A DNA stretch of 64,000 nt from Virgibacillus sp. MSJ-26 (GCF_018918075.1 NZ_JAHLPW010000003.1:310001-374000), one strand, 5' to 3'; shown: positions 15,923 to 24,374, counted from the first letter of the stretch. Numbers and translations are program-made. Notes: generated by a model from the letters alone, not told the origin.

Positions 15923-17800
15923 TTAATTTTCTATCTGTTCACAAAGGGCTTCCCATTCCTGTTCTAAATCTTCTTTTTCATTATATAAATTCTGTAATAA
16001 CTCTAAATCCTTAACCTTCAATAATCTTTTGTCTAACTCTATAATTTGTTCCTCCAATGAGGATAAATACTTTATTAAATCTTCATTGTCCACATGCTCT
16101 TTCTTTTTCTCTACCTTTTGCCGTGGAGGAGTTTCCTTCTTTTTCTTTACATTTGCATGAACTACCTTATCTCTTAATTCGGTAATTTTTTCCTTGGCCC
16201 ACGTATAGTCTCCCTCAAAGCAATGCATCTCCTTTGCTTCAATCCAATAGATTTTATCAAATAGCCTGTTTAGAAAATACCGGTCGTGAGTTACGGCTAA
16301 AAGGCTACCTTGAAAATCTTCGAGTGCTTCTTCCAGCACTTCTCTTGATTCAATATCTAAATGGTTTGTTGGTTCATCTAAGATGAGCAAATTTATATCT
16401 TGATACATTAACTGGGCTAACCTTAACCTCATTCTTTCGCCCCCACTAAGCTGCGAGACTTTTTGAAAAACAGCATACCCATAAAACATAAATCTTGCTA
16501 AAATTCTTCTTGCTTCTCCTTCTGTCACTTTAACCTCATCTCTAAATATCTCAATAACCGTATCATCTTCAATCGTAGAGAATATATTTTGTGATAGATA
16601 CCCTATTTTAACATTGCTACCTACCCGCACCTTTCCTTTATCTGGATAAAGTTGTTGAAGGATTATTTTGAGTAAGGTTGATTTCCCTGTTCCGTTTTCA
16701 CCTATTATGGCAGCCCGATTTTGGTAGGTAAGATGCATATTTACATCCTTGAATAACAACTTGTCATCGAAACGTTTCGAGATATCTGTAAGCTTAATAA
16801 CGTCATTTCCACTTCGATCCGAGGCATCCATCTCTAGGCTCATTTTCTTCCTATTTAATATCGGTCGATTCAACTTTTCCATTCTCTCTAAAGCTCTTTC
16901 CATGTTCCTTGCTCTTCTATGAAGATCCGCATTAGGTGGGTTGGCTCTATTTGCCCAATCTCTTAACCTTTTAATGGCTTCCTTCATCTTTTTTATTTTC
17001 TTTTGCTGTTCCTCGTAGGCTTGGAATTCCCTTAGAAGCTTTTCTTCTTTTTCTTTTACAAATCCTGTAAAATTGGTATGGTAAACAGTGACCTCTCCGT
17101 CTTCCAAATCAATTACCTTGTTGACTACCTCATCTAGAAAATAGCGATCATGTGAAATGACAAGGACTGTCCCGTTATATTCTCGTAAAAAGTTTCCTAA
17201 CCATTCGACTGCCATTAAATCTAAATGGTTCGTCGGTTCATCCAATAATAACAGGTCTGGTTGTTTTAATAGCATCAAACCTAGCCCAACCTTTGTTTTT
17301 TCTCCTCCACTTAATCGGGAGAATGGCTGATCAAGTAAGAGCTGAATATTTAAACCGTGAACGATTTTATCAATATTGGATTCTATTTCATAACCACCGT
17401 TAATCGCATACTGGTCTTGTAAATTTCCATATTCACTTATAAGTTTTTGAAGTTTATCTGTGCTCATCTCCACCCCCATTTCAGTCTCTAATCTTTTCAT
17501 CTTTTCTTCCATCTGTAGTAAAGGTGAAAAGGCTGATCTTAATACATCCTTAGTAGTTGTTGAATCATGATAATCTGGGATTTGTGTAAGATAACCAATG
17601 GCAACCCCTTTTTTCCAATGAATTTGTCCTGAATCCGGCGTTTCCTCACCAGCCAATAAATGAATCAAAGTTGTTTTTCCGCAACCATTTCGGCCAACCA
17701 GACCAACCCGATCATTTTCTTTTATTTCAAATGATATATCTTCAAAAATAGAGTTTCCTCCATACATCTTTGCTATTTTATTAACGCTACATACGATCAC
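15923..17800 (-). CDS. ABC-F family ribosomal-protection-like ATPase
   Basis: A 625-residue cytosolic protein with two ABC ATPase domains and no membrane segments. NBD1: Walker A GRNGCGKTT, signature LSGGEKT, Walker B LLLLDEPTNHLD. Then comes a basic coiled-coil linker (residues about 230-310). NBD2: GENGTGKST, LSGGERMR, LLILDEPTNHLD. The C-terminus is a lysine/glutamate-rich coiled coil. ABC-F proteins bind the ribosomal E site; antibiotic-resistance members are often induced through a leader peptide, and one is present here. The start is GTG 17800 (AGGAGG seven bases upstream); an in-frame ATG at 17848 falls inside a terminator hairpin and is unlikely. Confidence 0.85.
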   Translation of the reverse strand: MIVCSVNKIAKMYGGNSIFEDISFEIKENDRVGLVGRNGCGKTTLIHLLAGEETPDSGQIHWKKGVAIGYLTQIPDYHDSTTTKDVLRSAFSPLLQMEEKMKRLETEMGVEMSTDKLQKLISEYGNLQDQYAINGGYEIESNIDKIVHGLNIQLLLDQPFSRLSGGEKTKVGLGLMLLKQPDLLLLDEPTNHLDLMAVEWLGNFLREYNGTVLVISHDRYFLDEVVNKVIDLEDGEVTVYHTNFTGFVKEKEEKLLREFQAYEEQQKKIKKMKEAIKRLRDWANRANPPNADLHRRARNMERALERMEKLNRPILNRKKMSLEMDASDRSGNDVIKLTDISKRFDDKLLFKDVNMHLTYQNRAAIIGENGTGKSTLLKIILQQLYPDKGKVRVGSNVKIGYLSQNIFSTIEDDTVIEIFRDEVKVTEGEARRILARFMFYGYAVFQKVSQLSGGERMRLRLAQLMYQDINLLILDEPTNHLDIESREVLEEALEDFQGSLLAVTHDRYFLNRLFDKIYWIEAKEMHCFEGDYTWAKEKITELRDKVVHANVKKKKETPPRQKVEKKKEHVDNEDLIKYLSSLEEQIIELDKRLLKVKDLELLQNLYNEKEDLEQEWEALCEQIEN

Positions 17801-17832
17801 TACTATTCCTCCTCGTAAAAAAATATAAAAAA

Positions 17833-17862
17833 AGCCATGAGAAGACATACCTTCCCATGGCT
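17833..17862 (-). terminator. Leader terminator 2 of the ABC-F gene
   Basis: AGCCATGGGAAG pairs with CTTCTCATGGCT, followed on the minus strand by seven T. It ends about 33 bases before the ABC-F start codon. Confidence 0.75.
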
Positions 17863-17913
17863 ACAGCTTTTAATAGAACATTAATTTCAGTCGATCAGCA
17901 TTCTATTCTATTT

Positions 17914-17945
17914 AAAAAAAGGAGAGCATGAAAATGCTCTCCTTT
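17914..17945 (-). terminator. Leader terminator 1 (attenuator) of the ABC-F gene
   Basis: A perfect stem AAAGGAGAGCAT/ATGCTCTCCTTT with a four-base loop is followed on the minus strand by T7. It lies between the leader peptide and the ABC-F gene, as in ribosome-mediated attenuators. Confidence 0.8.
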
Positions 17946-17989
17946 CAACCGTCCTCTATCATGTGGGTTAAGAGATGTTTTTCACCGTT

Positions 17990-18118
17990 TTAGATTGCTA
18001 TTAAGTTGCTAAAAAAGGGCACACGTATCCCGTTAACAACTCTAGCAGCAAATTTTGCACGGTATAAAAAAAGGAATTCAACCCAAAATCCGCGCACTAA
18101 AACAGCTTGATTCAACAT
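17990..18118 (-). CDS. 42-residue leader peptide of the ABC-F attenuator
   Basis: An ATG at 18116-18118 with a near-perfect GGAGGTGGG site opens a frame of 42 codons: MLNQAVLVRGFWVEFLFLYR, continuing AKFAARVVNGIRVPFF to SNLIAI. It resembles no enzyme. Its place between a promoter and two terminators ahead of an ABC-F gene points to a regulatory peptide whose stalled translation would relieve termination. Which drug or condition stalls it is unknown. Confidence 0.65.
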   Translation of the reverse strand: MLNQAVLVRGFWVEFLFLYRAKFAARVVNGIRVPFFSNLIAI

Positions 18119-18152
18119 CTGACCCCACCTCCGATTCATTAAAGTAATTTAT

Positions 18153-18181
18153 ATTTTATCATTTAAAGGAGCTCTATTCAA
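18153..18181 (-). promoter_or_regulatory. Promoter of the leader and ABC-F transcript
   Basis: TTGAAT, a 17-base spacer and TAAAAT on the minus strand, 35 bases before the leader peptide start. Confidence 0.65.
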
Positions 18182-18296
18182 TAGATAATTTCCTATTTTA
18201 AAATAAAACAAAGTTGTAATAAAACTTTGTCTGATTTCTGGGACCGTAGTACACGATAAACTGTCAATCTTCTAATGTTTACAAACAATTTTTCTA

Positions 18297-18836
18297 TCAT
18301 ATCCTATTTGAAACAAAGTGACCTATATAACGTTTATGAATATCATTTTTATTAAGTATAACAGTTGAATAATCGATAATATTGTGATTGCTGTCATAAA
18401 TAAATGTATATTCTAAATTGCTTTCCTCATCTAATATTCTTGGAAGATACTTTTTTAAATTGCTAATTACACCCCTGTTACCATAATCTAATATCCAGTC
18501 AATTGATTTCCATTCTAATATACCCTCGTCAGTGTTTAACGGAGTATGAATATGAACTTCGTCTGGTAAATTAGCAAGAAAAACATACATTCCATCGGTC
18601 TCCTCAATCTCATCCTTATCCTTATTTTTAAATATAACATTACCTTTATAAGTTACATTTCTAAGTCGGATACCCGTTTCCTCGAAGGTTTCTCTAACGA
18701 CCCCTTCATACGGAGTTTCATTCACTTCAATTTTACCTCCGACTCCATTCCACATTCCCATAGTCGGCTTTTTATTTCTATTTAAAAGTAAAATATTTTT
18801 TCCTTTTCTTATTAGGCAAATTGTGTATTTAAACAT
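18297..18836 (-). CDS. NUDIX hydrolase, MutT/YtkD-like
   Basis: A 179-residue protein starting MFKYTICLIRKGKNILLLNR. The NUDIX box GGKIEVNETPYEGVVRETFEETGI has all GX5EX7REUXEEXGU residues. Members hydrolyse nucleoside diphosphates linked to other groups, for example oxidised dNTPs; the substrate is not set by sequence. ATG 18836 has AGAAAGGATAC upstream and matches family N-termini; a longer frame to 18899 has no site. Confidence 0.85.
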   Translation of the reverse strand: MFKYTICLIRKGKNILLLNRNKKPTMGMWNGVGGKIEVNETPYEGVVRETFEETGIRLRNVTYKGNVIFKNKDKDEIEETDGMYVFLANLPDEVHIHTPLNTDEGILEWKSIDWILDYGNRGVISNLKKYLPRILDEESNLEYTFIYDSNHNIIDYSTVILNKNDIHKRYIGHFVSNRI

Positions 18837-18997
18837 ACTAGTATCCTTTCTATTAACACGAATTCTAATTAAATTAAGCGATGTTAGGCTTGGTGACAAT
18901 TATGAAAACTCTGTTACTTTAAGTAATTATTCCGCAAATTCCACCCATGAAACATAATATTCTTCCATTAAAGCGTCCGATTATGGAGCAACGACAC

Positions 18998-19567
18998 CTA
19001 ACCTAATAATTGAAGCCATTCATGCTTGGGTTCATGAATCTTTATCGCTTGTCGCAGCCAATTTTGTTGATTAGATTTAAGAAATTCTTTAACAGATAAA
19101 AAATCCTTATGGTCTTTTTCTCGTGTGTTTCCTACCTTATATAATAAGACTATTTCTGGTGCCAAATACGGTATACCTGTTTCAGAATACATTATTACTG
19201 ATTCTAAAGGATAGGAAATTTTAAAATCCCTTCTAAACTTCCAATTTTCAGCATCACACTCGTTTAATAGAATTTCTAATTCAAAATAATTTGCATTATT
19301 TGTTGCAAGTATTTCATGAATAGGTAATTCTAAATACTCATCATCCCACGATATAAATTTACCTTTAAAAACTTTTTTAAAATCCCAGGTGCTAAGAAAT
19401 TGCTTTAATTTTATTTGATCTTCTCTAAATATACCAATCTCAATATCACTATGGTCTCTAGTTTCTTTTCCTAAAAAAAGATCAATTGCCCAACCACCCG
19501 CAAAAAACCAATGCTTATTGAAACCAGACATTACAGTATTTATGTACTTACATTGCTCAAACGTCAT
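18998..19567 (-). CDS. Nucleotidyltransferase-fold protein (aminoglycoside adenylyltransferase-like)
   Basis: A 189-residue protein with WFFAGGWAIDLFLGKETRDHSDIEIGIF, the pol-beta-type GG...D-X-E signature, and a C-terminal helical part with VLLYKVGNTREKDHKDF. Many such Bacillus proteins are annotated only as nucleotidyltransferase-domain proteins; drug modification is possible but unproven. The start at 19567 has TTAAGGAAGTG upstream. Confidence 0.7.
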   Translation of the reverse strand: MTFEQCKYINTVMSGFNKHWFFAGGWAIDLFLGKETRDHSDIEIGIFREDQIKLKQFLSTWDFKKVFKGKFISWDDEYLELPIHEILATNNANYFELEILLNECDAENWKFRRDFKISYPLESVIMYSETGIPYLAPEIVLLYKVGNTREKDHKDFLSVKEFLKSNQQNWLRQAIKIHEPKHEWLQLLG

Positions 19568-19692
19568 AAAACACTTCCTTAACATAAAATATTACCCTCA
19601 AGCTAGAGACTATGAAGGATATGTTATTTCTGGTTGTGCCCTATTCTGGAATATTCTTTTCTGCCGTTAGCTAGTATAAGAAATGCTATTAA

Positions 19693-20157
19693 CTAAGCAC
19701 ATTCATATTTCATTTTCAAAAACTCAAAACGACTGCCATTTGTGTCTTGCATAAAGGTCACAACAGGTTTAAAACCCGCTTTTTTATAGACCTTTATCGC
19801 TCTTTCATTAAAAGTGGCAACCGAGAGTGTTATTTCTTTGGGTTTATACTTTGATATTGCATAACATAGCCCTGCTTTAAGAAAACTTAAGCCAAGTCCT
19901 TTTCCAGTCAATTCAGGTTTCATTCCTAACCCAATATCAATAAACTCACCTTTGTTATCAAAACTAAAGAACCCAATTTCTTGTTCATCCGCTTTCACAA
20001 TATAATGGGAGTCTCCCCGTTCTTTTGGATTCAAGAACTCCACTAAGTCCTCTTCATCCGCGGAAACATCATAAAAAGAATACTTCCCTTCATAATGCCA
20101 GTTTGAAGCAATGTTTTCTGCTTGTTCCTGTGACATTTTACTGAAATTATAATTCAT
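19693..20157 (-). CDS. GNAT N-acetyltransferase
   Basis: A 154-residue single-domain GNAT with PELTGKGLGLSFLKAGL (acetyl-CoA loop) and VATFNERAIKVYKKAGF. ATG 20157 follows ATGGAGGTTC. Substrate unknown. A one-gene unit preceded by the variant C repeat at 20182. Confidence 0.85.
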   Translation of the reverse strand: MNYNFSKMSQEQAENIASNWHYEGKYSFYDVSADEEDLVEFLNPKERGDSHYIVKADEQEIGFFSFDNKGEFIDIGLGMKPELTGKGLGLSFLKAGLCYAISKYKPKEITLSVATFNERAIKVYKKAGFKPVVTFMQDTNGSRFEFLKMKYECA

Positions 20158-20181
20158 AGTAGAACCTCCATTCATATCGTT

Positions 20182-20240
20182 TGTGCGATAAAGAAGCGAC
20201 TCCCTTACAAAGTAATCGCGCCCTTTTATTGAATAAAATA
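20182..20240. repeat. Array repeat, variant C copy
   Basis: TGCGATAAAGAAGCGACTCC, TTACAAAGTAATCGCGCCC and TTTTATTGAATAAAATAC resemble the copy at 21248-21302. Confidence 0.6.
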
Positions 20241-20247
20241 CTTAAAT

Positions 20248-20427
20248 TTACAACCTTTCATTTTCGAGATCATTAATTCTTTGTTTAAGATTTTTCATTT
20301 CTTCTTTTAAATCGTCTACTGAGGCTGTAGTTTTGTTAGTCGACATTCTGACAATTGAAAGTAAAGCTATAATAAATACAATAAAAACACCTGCCAAAAA
20401 AATTAACATTACCTCCAAATCTCCCAT
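20248..20427 (-). CDS. Small membrane-anchored coiled-coil protein
   Basis: 59 residues: an N-terminal membrane helix (LIFLAGVFIVFIIALLS) then a charged heptad-like helix (SVDDLKEEMKNLKQRINDLE). GAGAGGGAGTTG precedes ATG 20427. The short single-pass plus coiled-coil layout is common among uncharacterised Bacillus peptides. No function can be assigned. Confidence 0.6.
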   Translation of the reverse strand: MGDLEVMLIFLAGVFIVFIIALLSIVRMSTNKTTASVDDLKEEMKNLKQRINDLENERL

Positions 20428-20444
20428 ATTTCAACTCCCTCTCT

Positions 20445-20505
20445 TACACAATTTGGCCCGGTAATTGAATAAAATTGTTAAACAATGGGGCCCATTAATT
20501 TAAAT
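20445..20505. repeat. Array repeat copy (duplicated with the neighbouring gene)
   Basis: ATTTGGCCCGGTAATTGAAT, AAAATTGTTAAACAATG and GGGCCCATTAATTTAAAT sit just 3' of the 84-residue protein gene. The same repeat plus gene tail recurs at 26501-26655. Confidence 0.75.
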
Positions 20506-20515
20506 ACATCAATTT

Positions 20516-20770
20516 TCACAATCTTTTCCCTATAACAAAAGAAATAAAAGCAAAAATTATTAAAAAGAAACCTAAAAGAAGATAAGCCCCACCTTGAAAC
20601 CCTCTAACATGAACATATCCGATATAAAAAATAATACCAGCGGATATGGTTAACAGGATTGCAGGCAACAACCGTACAAATAAGTGAAAACGTTTTTTAT
20701 AGAACCACCACGATAGGATAACTGCAATAATACCTGGTGTAAGAGACATTAGTAATGGACCTTCAAGCAT
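20516..20770 (-). CDS. Small three-helix membrane protein
   Basis: An 84-residue hydrophobic protein with helices around 5-22, 32-50 and 59-80. It begins MLEGPLLMSLTPGIIAVILS and ends FVIGKRL. GGAGGAGATTAA lies upstream of the ATG. Function unknown. The last third of this gene, with its 3' repeat, is duplicated at 26501-26655. Confidence 0.65.
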   Translation of the reverse strand: MLEGPLLMSLTPGIIAVILSWWFYKKRFHLFVRLLPAILLTISAGIIFYIGYVHVRGFQGGAYLLLGFFLIIFAFISFVIGKRL

Positions 20771-20792
20771 TATTTAATCTCCTCCCATTTTA

Positions 20793-20850
20793 AAACAACC
20801 TGGAACGTTTCTGCCACATTGTTTGTTCAACAACTACATCCTATTGCAGT
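20793..20850. repeat. Array repeat copy
   Basis: AACAACCTGGAACGTTTCTG and TTCAACAACTACATCCTATTGC form a diverged two-unit copy between the GNAT pseudogene and the 84-residue gene. Confidence 0.55.
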
Positions 20851-20871
20851 ATATTTAAACCAGTTCAACTG

Positions 20872-21266
20872 CATTAGATAAAAGTATTGAAAATAAACTG
20901 TTCTCCTATCTTACCTATTTTTCTTTTTCCAGTGTCACTAAACCCAACCCTTTTATATAAATTTTGCGCTGGTACATTTTTATGATTAACAGCTAATATA
21001 ATTTCATCGTATTCAGGGTATTCTTGATTAACAAATTGTTTAATTAAATTCATTGCCGTTTAGCAAATCCTTTTCCCTGTTTAGAATAGACCATTCTTCC
21101 ATCCTTTTTTAGGGGCGGACGTAACAGTATTTGATATATCTGAAGAAAATAAGAGATATGCTTTAGAATTAGCCGATTGTGCAAATACATCTATTTTCCC
21201 CTCCCAAGTGAATATTTCCAATACTTTTTCTTCAACACAATGGATTGTTTGTGCGATATGGAGCAA
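20872..21266 (-). pseudogene. Frameshifted GNAT N-acetyltransferase
   Basis: The N-terminal part (EKVLEIFTWEGKIDVFAQ...KAYLLFSSDISNTVTSAP) runs in one frame to a stop at about 21081. Further left another frame gives GKGFAKRAMNLIKQF...NHKNVPAQNLYKRVGFSDTG, the acetyl-CoA and C-terminal motifs. At least one frameshift separates them. The start lies within repeat sequence, so the first residues may also be replaced. Confidence 0.65.
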
Positions 21267-21302
21267 TTCGCTTACAAAGCAATCGCGTCCGATTCTGGAA
21301 TA
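21248..21302. repeat. Array repeat, variant C copy
   Basis: TGCGATATGGAGCAATTCGC, TTACAAAGCAATCGCGTCC and GATTCTGGAATAAC form the better preserved variant C form. Confidence 0.65.
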
Positions 21303-21472
21303 ACAGCCAATGAGTTACTAATATTCATCATGCTTTATCTTATATGCAATTTGAACGATTTGTCGTTCATCATACTATTAAAAATGTTAATATAAAATAA
21401 TGCTATCATTTTTATTTTCCTCTTCATGAGACAAATTCTCTCTACTTTAATAATTTTCTCTCACTTATGAAC
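21303..21472. other. Array spacer without a clear gene
   Basis: No recognisable coding sequence. A 24-codon minus-strand frame (MIALFYINIF onward) with a weak GAGG site is the only candidate, and I do not support it. Confidence 0.4.
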
Positions 21473-21536
21473 ATTATTCAACAATGTGGCCAGATGATTG
21501 GATATCTTTGTTAAAAAAAGCGCCCATATGGGGAAT
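21473..21536. repeat. Array repeat copy
   Basis: TTCAACAATGTGGCCAGATG and TTTGTTAAAAAAAGCGCCC precede the 3' end of the histidine phosphatase gene. Confidence 0.6.
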
Positions 21537-21556
21537 ATGGGGATTTAAGCATTGTA

Positions 21557-22171
21557 CTATTCTTCCATATGAGAAGTATCATACTTAAATAAAATCTCAT
21601 TAGTTGTACTGCTCATTTTAAGCAAAGTTAAACTTGTTGAAGGAATAGATGGAGTAGACCATAAATTTTCAATCGTATTATTTTCAAAGTAATACATTAA
21701 TAGTTTAAGTGCAATAGAATGAGAAACTATACAAACAATTTCAAAAGGGTGCTGTTTAACTATATTGTTTATTGTTTTAACCATTCTTTCTTGCACTTTA
21801 ATAAAGTGTTCAACTGTATCATTTGAAAAAAGATGGGGAGTCTCCCAAAAAGATTGCCATTCTTCAGGGCTTTGCCTTTCATTTTCTTCAAACGTTTTAC
21901 CTTCCCAACTTCCAAAGGAAAGTTCTCTTAAGGTATCAATTTTAATTACATTTAAGGGTCTTTCCCTTTTTATTATTTCAGCAGTGTTAACTGCCCGATC
22001 ACTCGTGCTAGAATAAATAGCGTTCAATGGGACATCAGATAATCTTAGAGATAATTGTCTTGCTTGTTTTACTCCTTTATCTGTTAATGGTGAATCTTTC
22101 CACCCCTGCATAAGTTTCTTTGTGTTCCAAACAGTTTCTCCATGTCTTGTTAAATACACGTATGTACTCAT
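21557..22171 (-). CDS. Histidine phosphatase (phosphoglycerate-mutase-like)
   Basis: 204 residues with the LTRHGETVWNT motif (phosphoryl-accepting His), YSSTSDRAVNTAEII, ELSFGSWEGKTFEE and the second His in IVSHSIALKLL. This is the branch-2 PhoE/CobC-like phosphatase layout. Substrate unknown. GGGGGAGAAAAAATG gives a clear start. Confidence 0.85.
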   Translation of the reverse strand: MSTYVYLTRHGETVWNTKKLMQGWKDSPLTDKGVKQARQLSLRLSDVPLNAIYSSTSDRAVNTAEIIKRERPLNVIKIDTLRELSFGSWEGKTFEENERQSPEEWQSFWETPHLFSNDTVEHFIKVQERMVKTINNIVKQHPFEIVCIVSHSIALKLLMYYFENNTIENLWSTPSIPSTSLTLLKMSSTTNEILFKYDTSHMEE

Positions 22172-22260
22172 TTTTTCTCCCCCGATTACTTTTCCTACTT
22201 CATCTAATATTTTTTAACAACTGCGCCGATTCCGGTATTAACGTTAATATATCGTAGAAC

Positions 22261-22626
22261 TTAAAATTCTATATAAAACGGTTGTTTCCTGTTATCGAGA
22301 CAGTACTCCACTCTTTGTCTAAAATTATCAATAGTTATCATTTTCAAAGCTTGATCGATAGGGTAAAAACCTACCTCTAAACTTTCTGAAGAAGTTGTTA
22401 ATTCACCTCCAATTGGCTTTGCTAAAAAGAGAGTATTACAAATTGATTTATTTACATTTTGAAAGACCCCACAGAATTTAAGAACTTCAATATCAATACC
22501 TGACTCTTCCTTAGTTTCCCTAATTGCAGCGTCCTTCAGAGACTCGCCTTCCTCAACTATTCCACCTGGCATTTCCCAACCTCTCATAGGCCCTTTAATC
22601 AGCAAAATTTCCTTCCGGTCGTTCAA
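22261..22626 (-). pseudogene. NUDIX hydrolase truncated at its 5' end by an array junction
   Basis: About 121 residues: NDRKEILLIKGPMRGWEMPGG, then a full NUDIX box (GGIVEEGESLKDAAIRETKEESGI) to a natural C-terminus. Family members have about 15 more residues before this. Here the open frame upstream (KIVLNDRK) meets a stop within 12 bases, next to the array repeat at 22652, and only a TTG without a binding site can start it. The unit looks cut at its 5' boundary, although weak expression is possible. Confidence 0.65.
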
Positions 22627-22651
22627 TACAATTTTTATTTAATAGCTTACT

Positions 22652-22710
22652 GCATAAAATAGCCCAGTAATTGAATAAAATTGTTAAACAAACGCACCTT
22701 ATTTTGGACA
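22652..22710. repeat. Array repeat copy attached to MazG-like copy 1
   Basis: AAAATAGCCCAGTAATTGAAT, AAAATTGTTAAACAAACGC and ACCTTATTTTGGAC directly follow the MazG-like stop codon. The same repeat, in the same position, accompanies copy 2 at 26671. Confidence 0.8.
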
Positions 22711-22718
22711 TTTTAATG

Positions 22719-23051
22719 CTAATCTTTTTTATTTTGTTTTGCTATAAATTCCTCTAAATTAGGGGATTGATTATATTTAATTGCTGCTTCCTTATCCTTA
22801 TTAATAATAGCCCTTGTTAAATCAATGTTATTTATCCCCGCAATAGCCACTGCATAATGTATAACATCAACTAATTCGCTTTCTAAAGAAGTGTTTCCTG
22901 TATTTTTCTTTCGTCCTTCTAATTTGTTTAGTACCTCTGCTACCTCGCCAATTTCTTCTACTAGTTTCATAAACAATGCAGTTGAAGTACGTCCTTCATT
23001 GTATTTTAATGCTAGATAGTTCTGTAATTCGAGAAACGTTAATTGCTTCAT
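22719..23051 (-). CDS. MazG-like protein (copy 1)
   Basis: 110 residues, all-alpha NTP-pyrophosphohydrolase fold: LFMKLVEEIGEVAEVLNKLEG and SLESELVDVIHYAVAIAG provide the EExxE and ExxD metal-binding patterns. Probably a nucleotide-pool or house-cleaning enzyme; the substrate is unknown. It differs from copy 2 (26737-27069) at only four residues (T5A, L7H, N53S, D110N), so the duplication is recent. AAAGGACGGG precedes the ATG in both. Confidence 0.85.
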   Translation of the reverse strand: MKQLTFLELQNYLALKYNEGRTSTALFMKLVEEIGEVAEVLNKLEGRKKNTGNTSLESELVDVIHYAVAIAGINNIDLTRAIINKDKEAAIKYNQSPNLEEFIAKQNKKD

Positions 23052-23088
23052 ATTACCCGTCCTTTTTTTATTTTTTTATTTATTGCGC

Positions 23089-23146
23089 GACAAAATGGAC
23101 CTTTAGTTGAATAAAATTGTTAAACAACCTGCCCTATTGTGGATTA
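23089..23146. repeat. Array repeat copy
   Basis: ACAAAATGGACCTTTAGTTG, AATAAAATTGTTAAACAACC and TGCCCTATTGTGG form a full copy. Homology between the two MazG units stops inside this copy, after ACAAAAT. Confidence 0.75.
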
Positions 23147-23158
23147 AGTTCATTTTTG

Positions 23159-23190
23159 AAGCAGTGGGTTACATCGTAAACCCACTGCTT
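23159..23190 (-). terminator. Terminator of the AraC-type gene
   Basis: AAGCAGTGGGTT pairs with AACCCACTGCTT around an eight-base loop, ten bases after the stop codon; the T-run on the minus strand is weak. Confidence 0.55.
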
Positions 23191-23199
23191 GTATGCCTC

Positions 23200-24060
23200 C
23201 TATTTTACAGGGATCCAGATTTCTGAATATAAATTAAGACTGGATGGATCATCATCTGAATATACCTCTAATTCCGGTGTACCTGCGTGTTCGTAACCAC
23301 TTGAGGGAAACCATTCCGAAAAAATCTTTTTCCAAGCTTTTTGCATAGCATCCGGCATCGGTCCGTGAACCTCGAATATAGCCCATTTGGATGCGGGAAT
23401 TTCCAAAGCGAATAACCCATCTGATACACTCCCCTCGTGTGCTGTACCTATCCAATAATCAATGGATCGAGAATCTCTTTCAACACATACACTCACTACA
23501 CCTTCAACCGGACCATTGTTCACTTTAAACAATTGCTCATCAGTTCGCTCCTCATTTATCTTATCCCACATTTTAGGAATGCCCACTAGGTTCTCCTCAT
23601 TAACCAGTGAAAATTCCTGTTTAACTCCGACAATCTGAAATCCTTTAAGCTCTACAATTTTTACCTGCATTGGTTCTGCTCCCTTCAAACTCACCTGTAT
23701 GACTAGGCGGTTATAAGATTTTAGCGATCCCGTGTATTTTCGTGCTTCACTTGGTGTTACACCGTGTTGTCGACGAAAAGCCTTTGAGAAAGCTTCAGGA
23801 GTGTCATAACCATATTTGTAGGCAAGATCAATTATCTTTGTATTAGATCTCGATAAATCATAAGCAGCCAACGTTAAGCGACGGCGCCTAAGATATTCAC
23901 CAACAGAAATATCAGTTAAGATAGCAAAGGTACGCTGAAAATGAAAAACTGAAAAATTAGCCTGTCTTGCAATACCCTCTATTGAAATGTCATCAAGTAA
24001 ATGCTTTTCAATATAGTCTATTGCTGCCTGTAACGATTTAACCCACGTCAAGTCACTCAC
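23200..24060 (-). CDS. AraC-family regulator with GyrI-like effector domain
   Basis: 286 residues. Residues 10-105 carry two HTH motifs (ISIEGIARQANFSVFHFQRTF; IIDLAYKYGYDTPEAFSKAFRRQHG). Residues about 130-286 form an effector-binding domain (FQIVGVKQEF...SKWAIFEVHGPMPDAMQKAWKKIFSEWFP). Relatives (Rob/SoxS-like multidrug regulators) sense small cationic molecules. Targets are unknown, and no co-directional efflux gene is adjacent. It is one of the largest intact genes in the array. Confidence 0.85.
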   Translation of the reverse strand: MSDLTWVKSLQAAIDYIEKHLLDDISIEGIARQANFSVFHFQRTFAILTDISVGEYLRRRRLTLAAYDLSRSNTKIIDLAYKYGYDTPEAFSKAFRRQHGVTPSEARKYTGSLKSYNRLVIQVSLKGAEPMQVKIVELKGFQIVGVKQEFSLVNEENLVGIPKMWDKINEERTDEQLFKVNNGPVEGVVSVCVERDSRSIDYWIGTAHEGSVSDGLFALEIPASKWAIFEVHGPMPDAMQKAWKKIFSEWFPSSGYEHAGTPELEVYSDDDPSSLNLYSEIWIPVK

Positions 24061-24159
24061 TCCTTATCTAAATCTTAATAGAGCATCATTTATTATTCCT
24101 GTCTTCCTGTGCTTTCCTTGGACAGTATTTTTTAGTTATAAAGACACGACTCTTGTTCC

Positions 24160-24216
24160 TTTAAATAGCCCGATAAATAAAAACTGTATTAAACAAACAC
24201 GCCTGTTAATGGAAAA
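24160..24216. repeat. Array repeat copy
   Basis: TTAAATAGCCCGATAAATAA, CTGTATTAAACAAACACGCC and TGTTAATGGAAA lie upstream of the AraC gene. Confidence 0.6.
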
Positions 24217-24374
24217 ACAAGTTATAGAAATGCTATTAAATGGAGAAAGAAAACTACCGAATATTAGCCGATTAATGAAATAAATGTAATTCTACCAATT
24301 TTTAATTTTTTGGTAAACCACTTTATGTTAAAATTTTCTTTAGTATAGAAACTAAAAATCATTTTATTTCAAAA

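Noticed and set aside
17801..17848. Upstream ATG start for the ABC-F protein
   Set aside because: This ATG lies in the loop of a terminator hairpin. The GTG at 17800 has a correctly spaced AGGAGG and gives the family's usual N-terminus.
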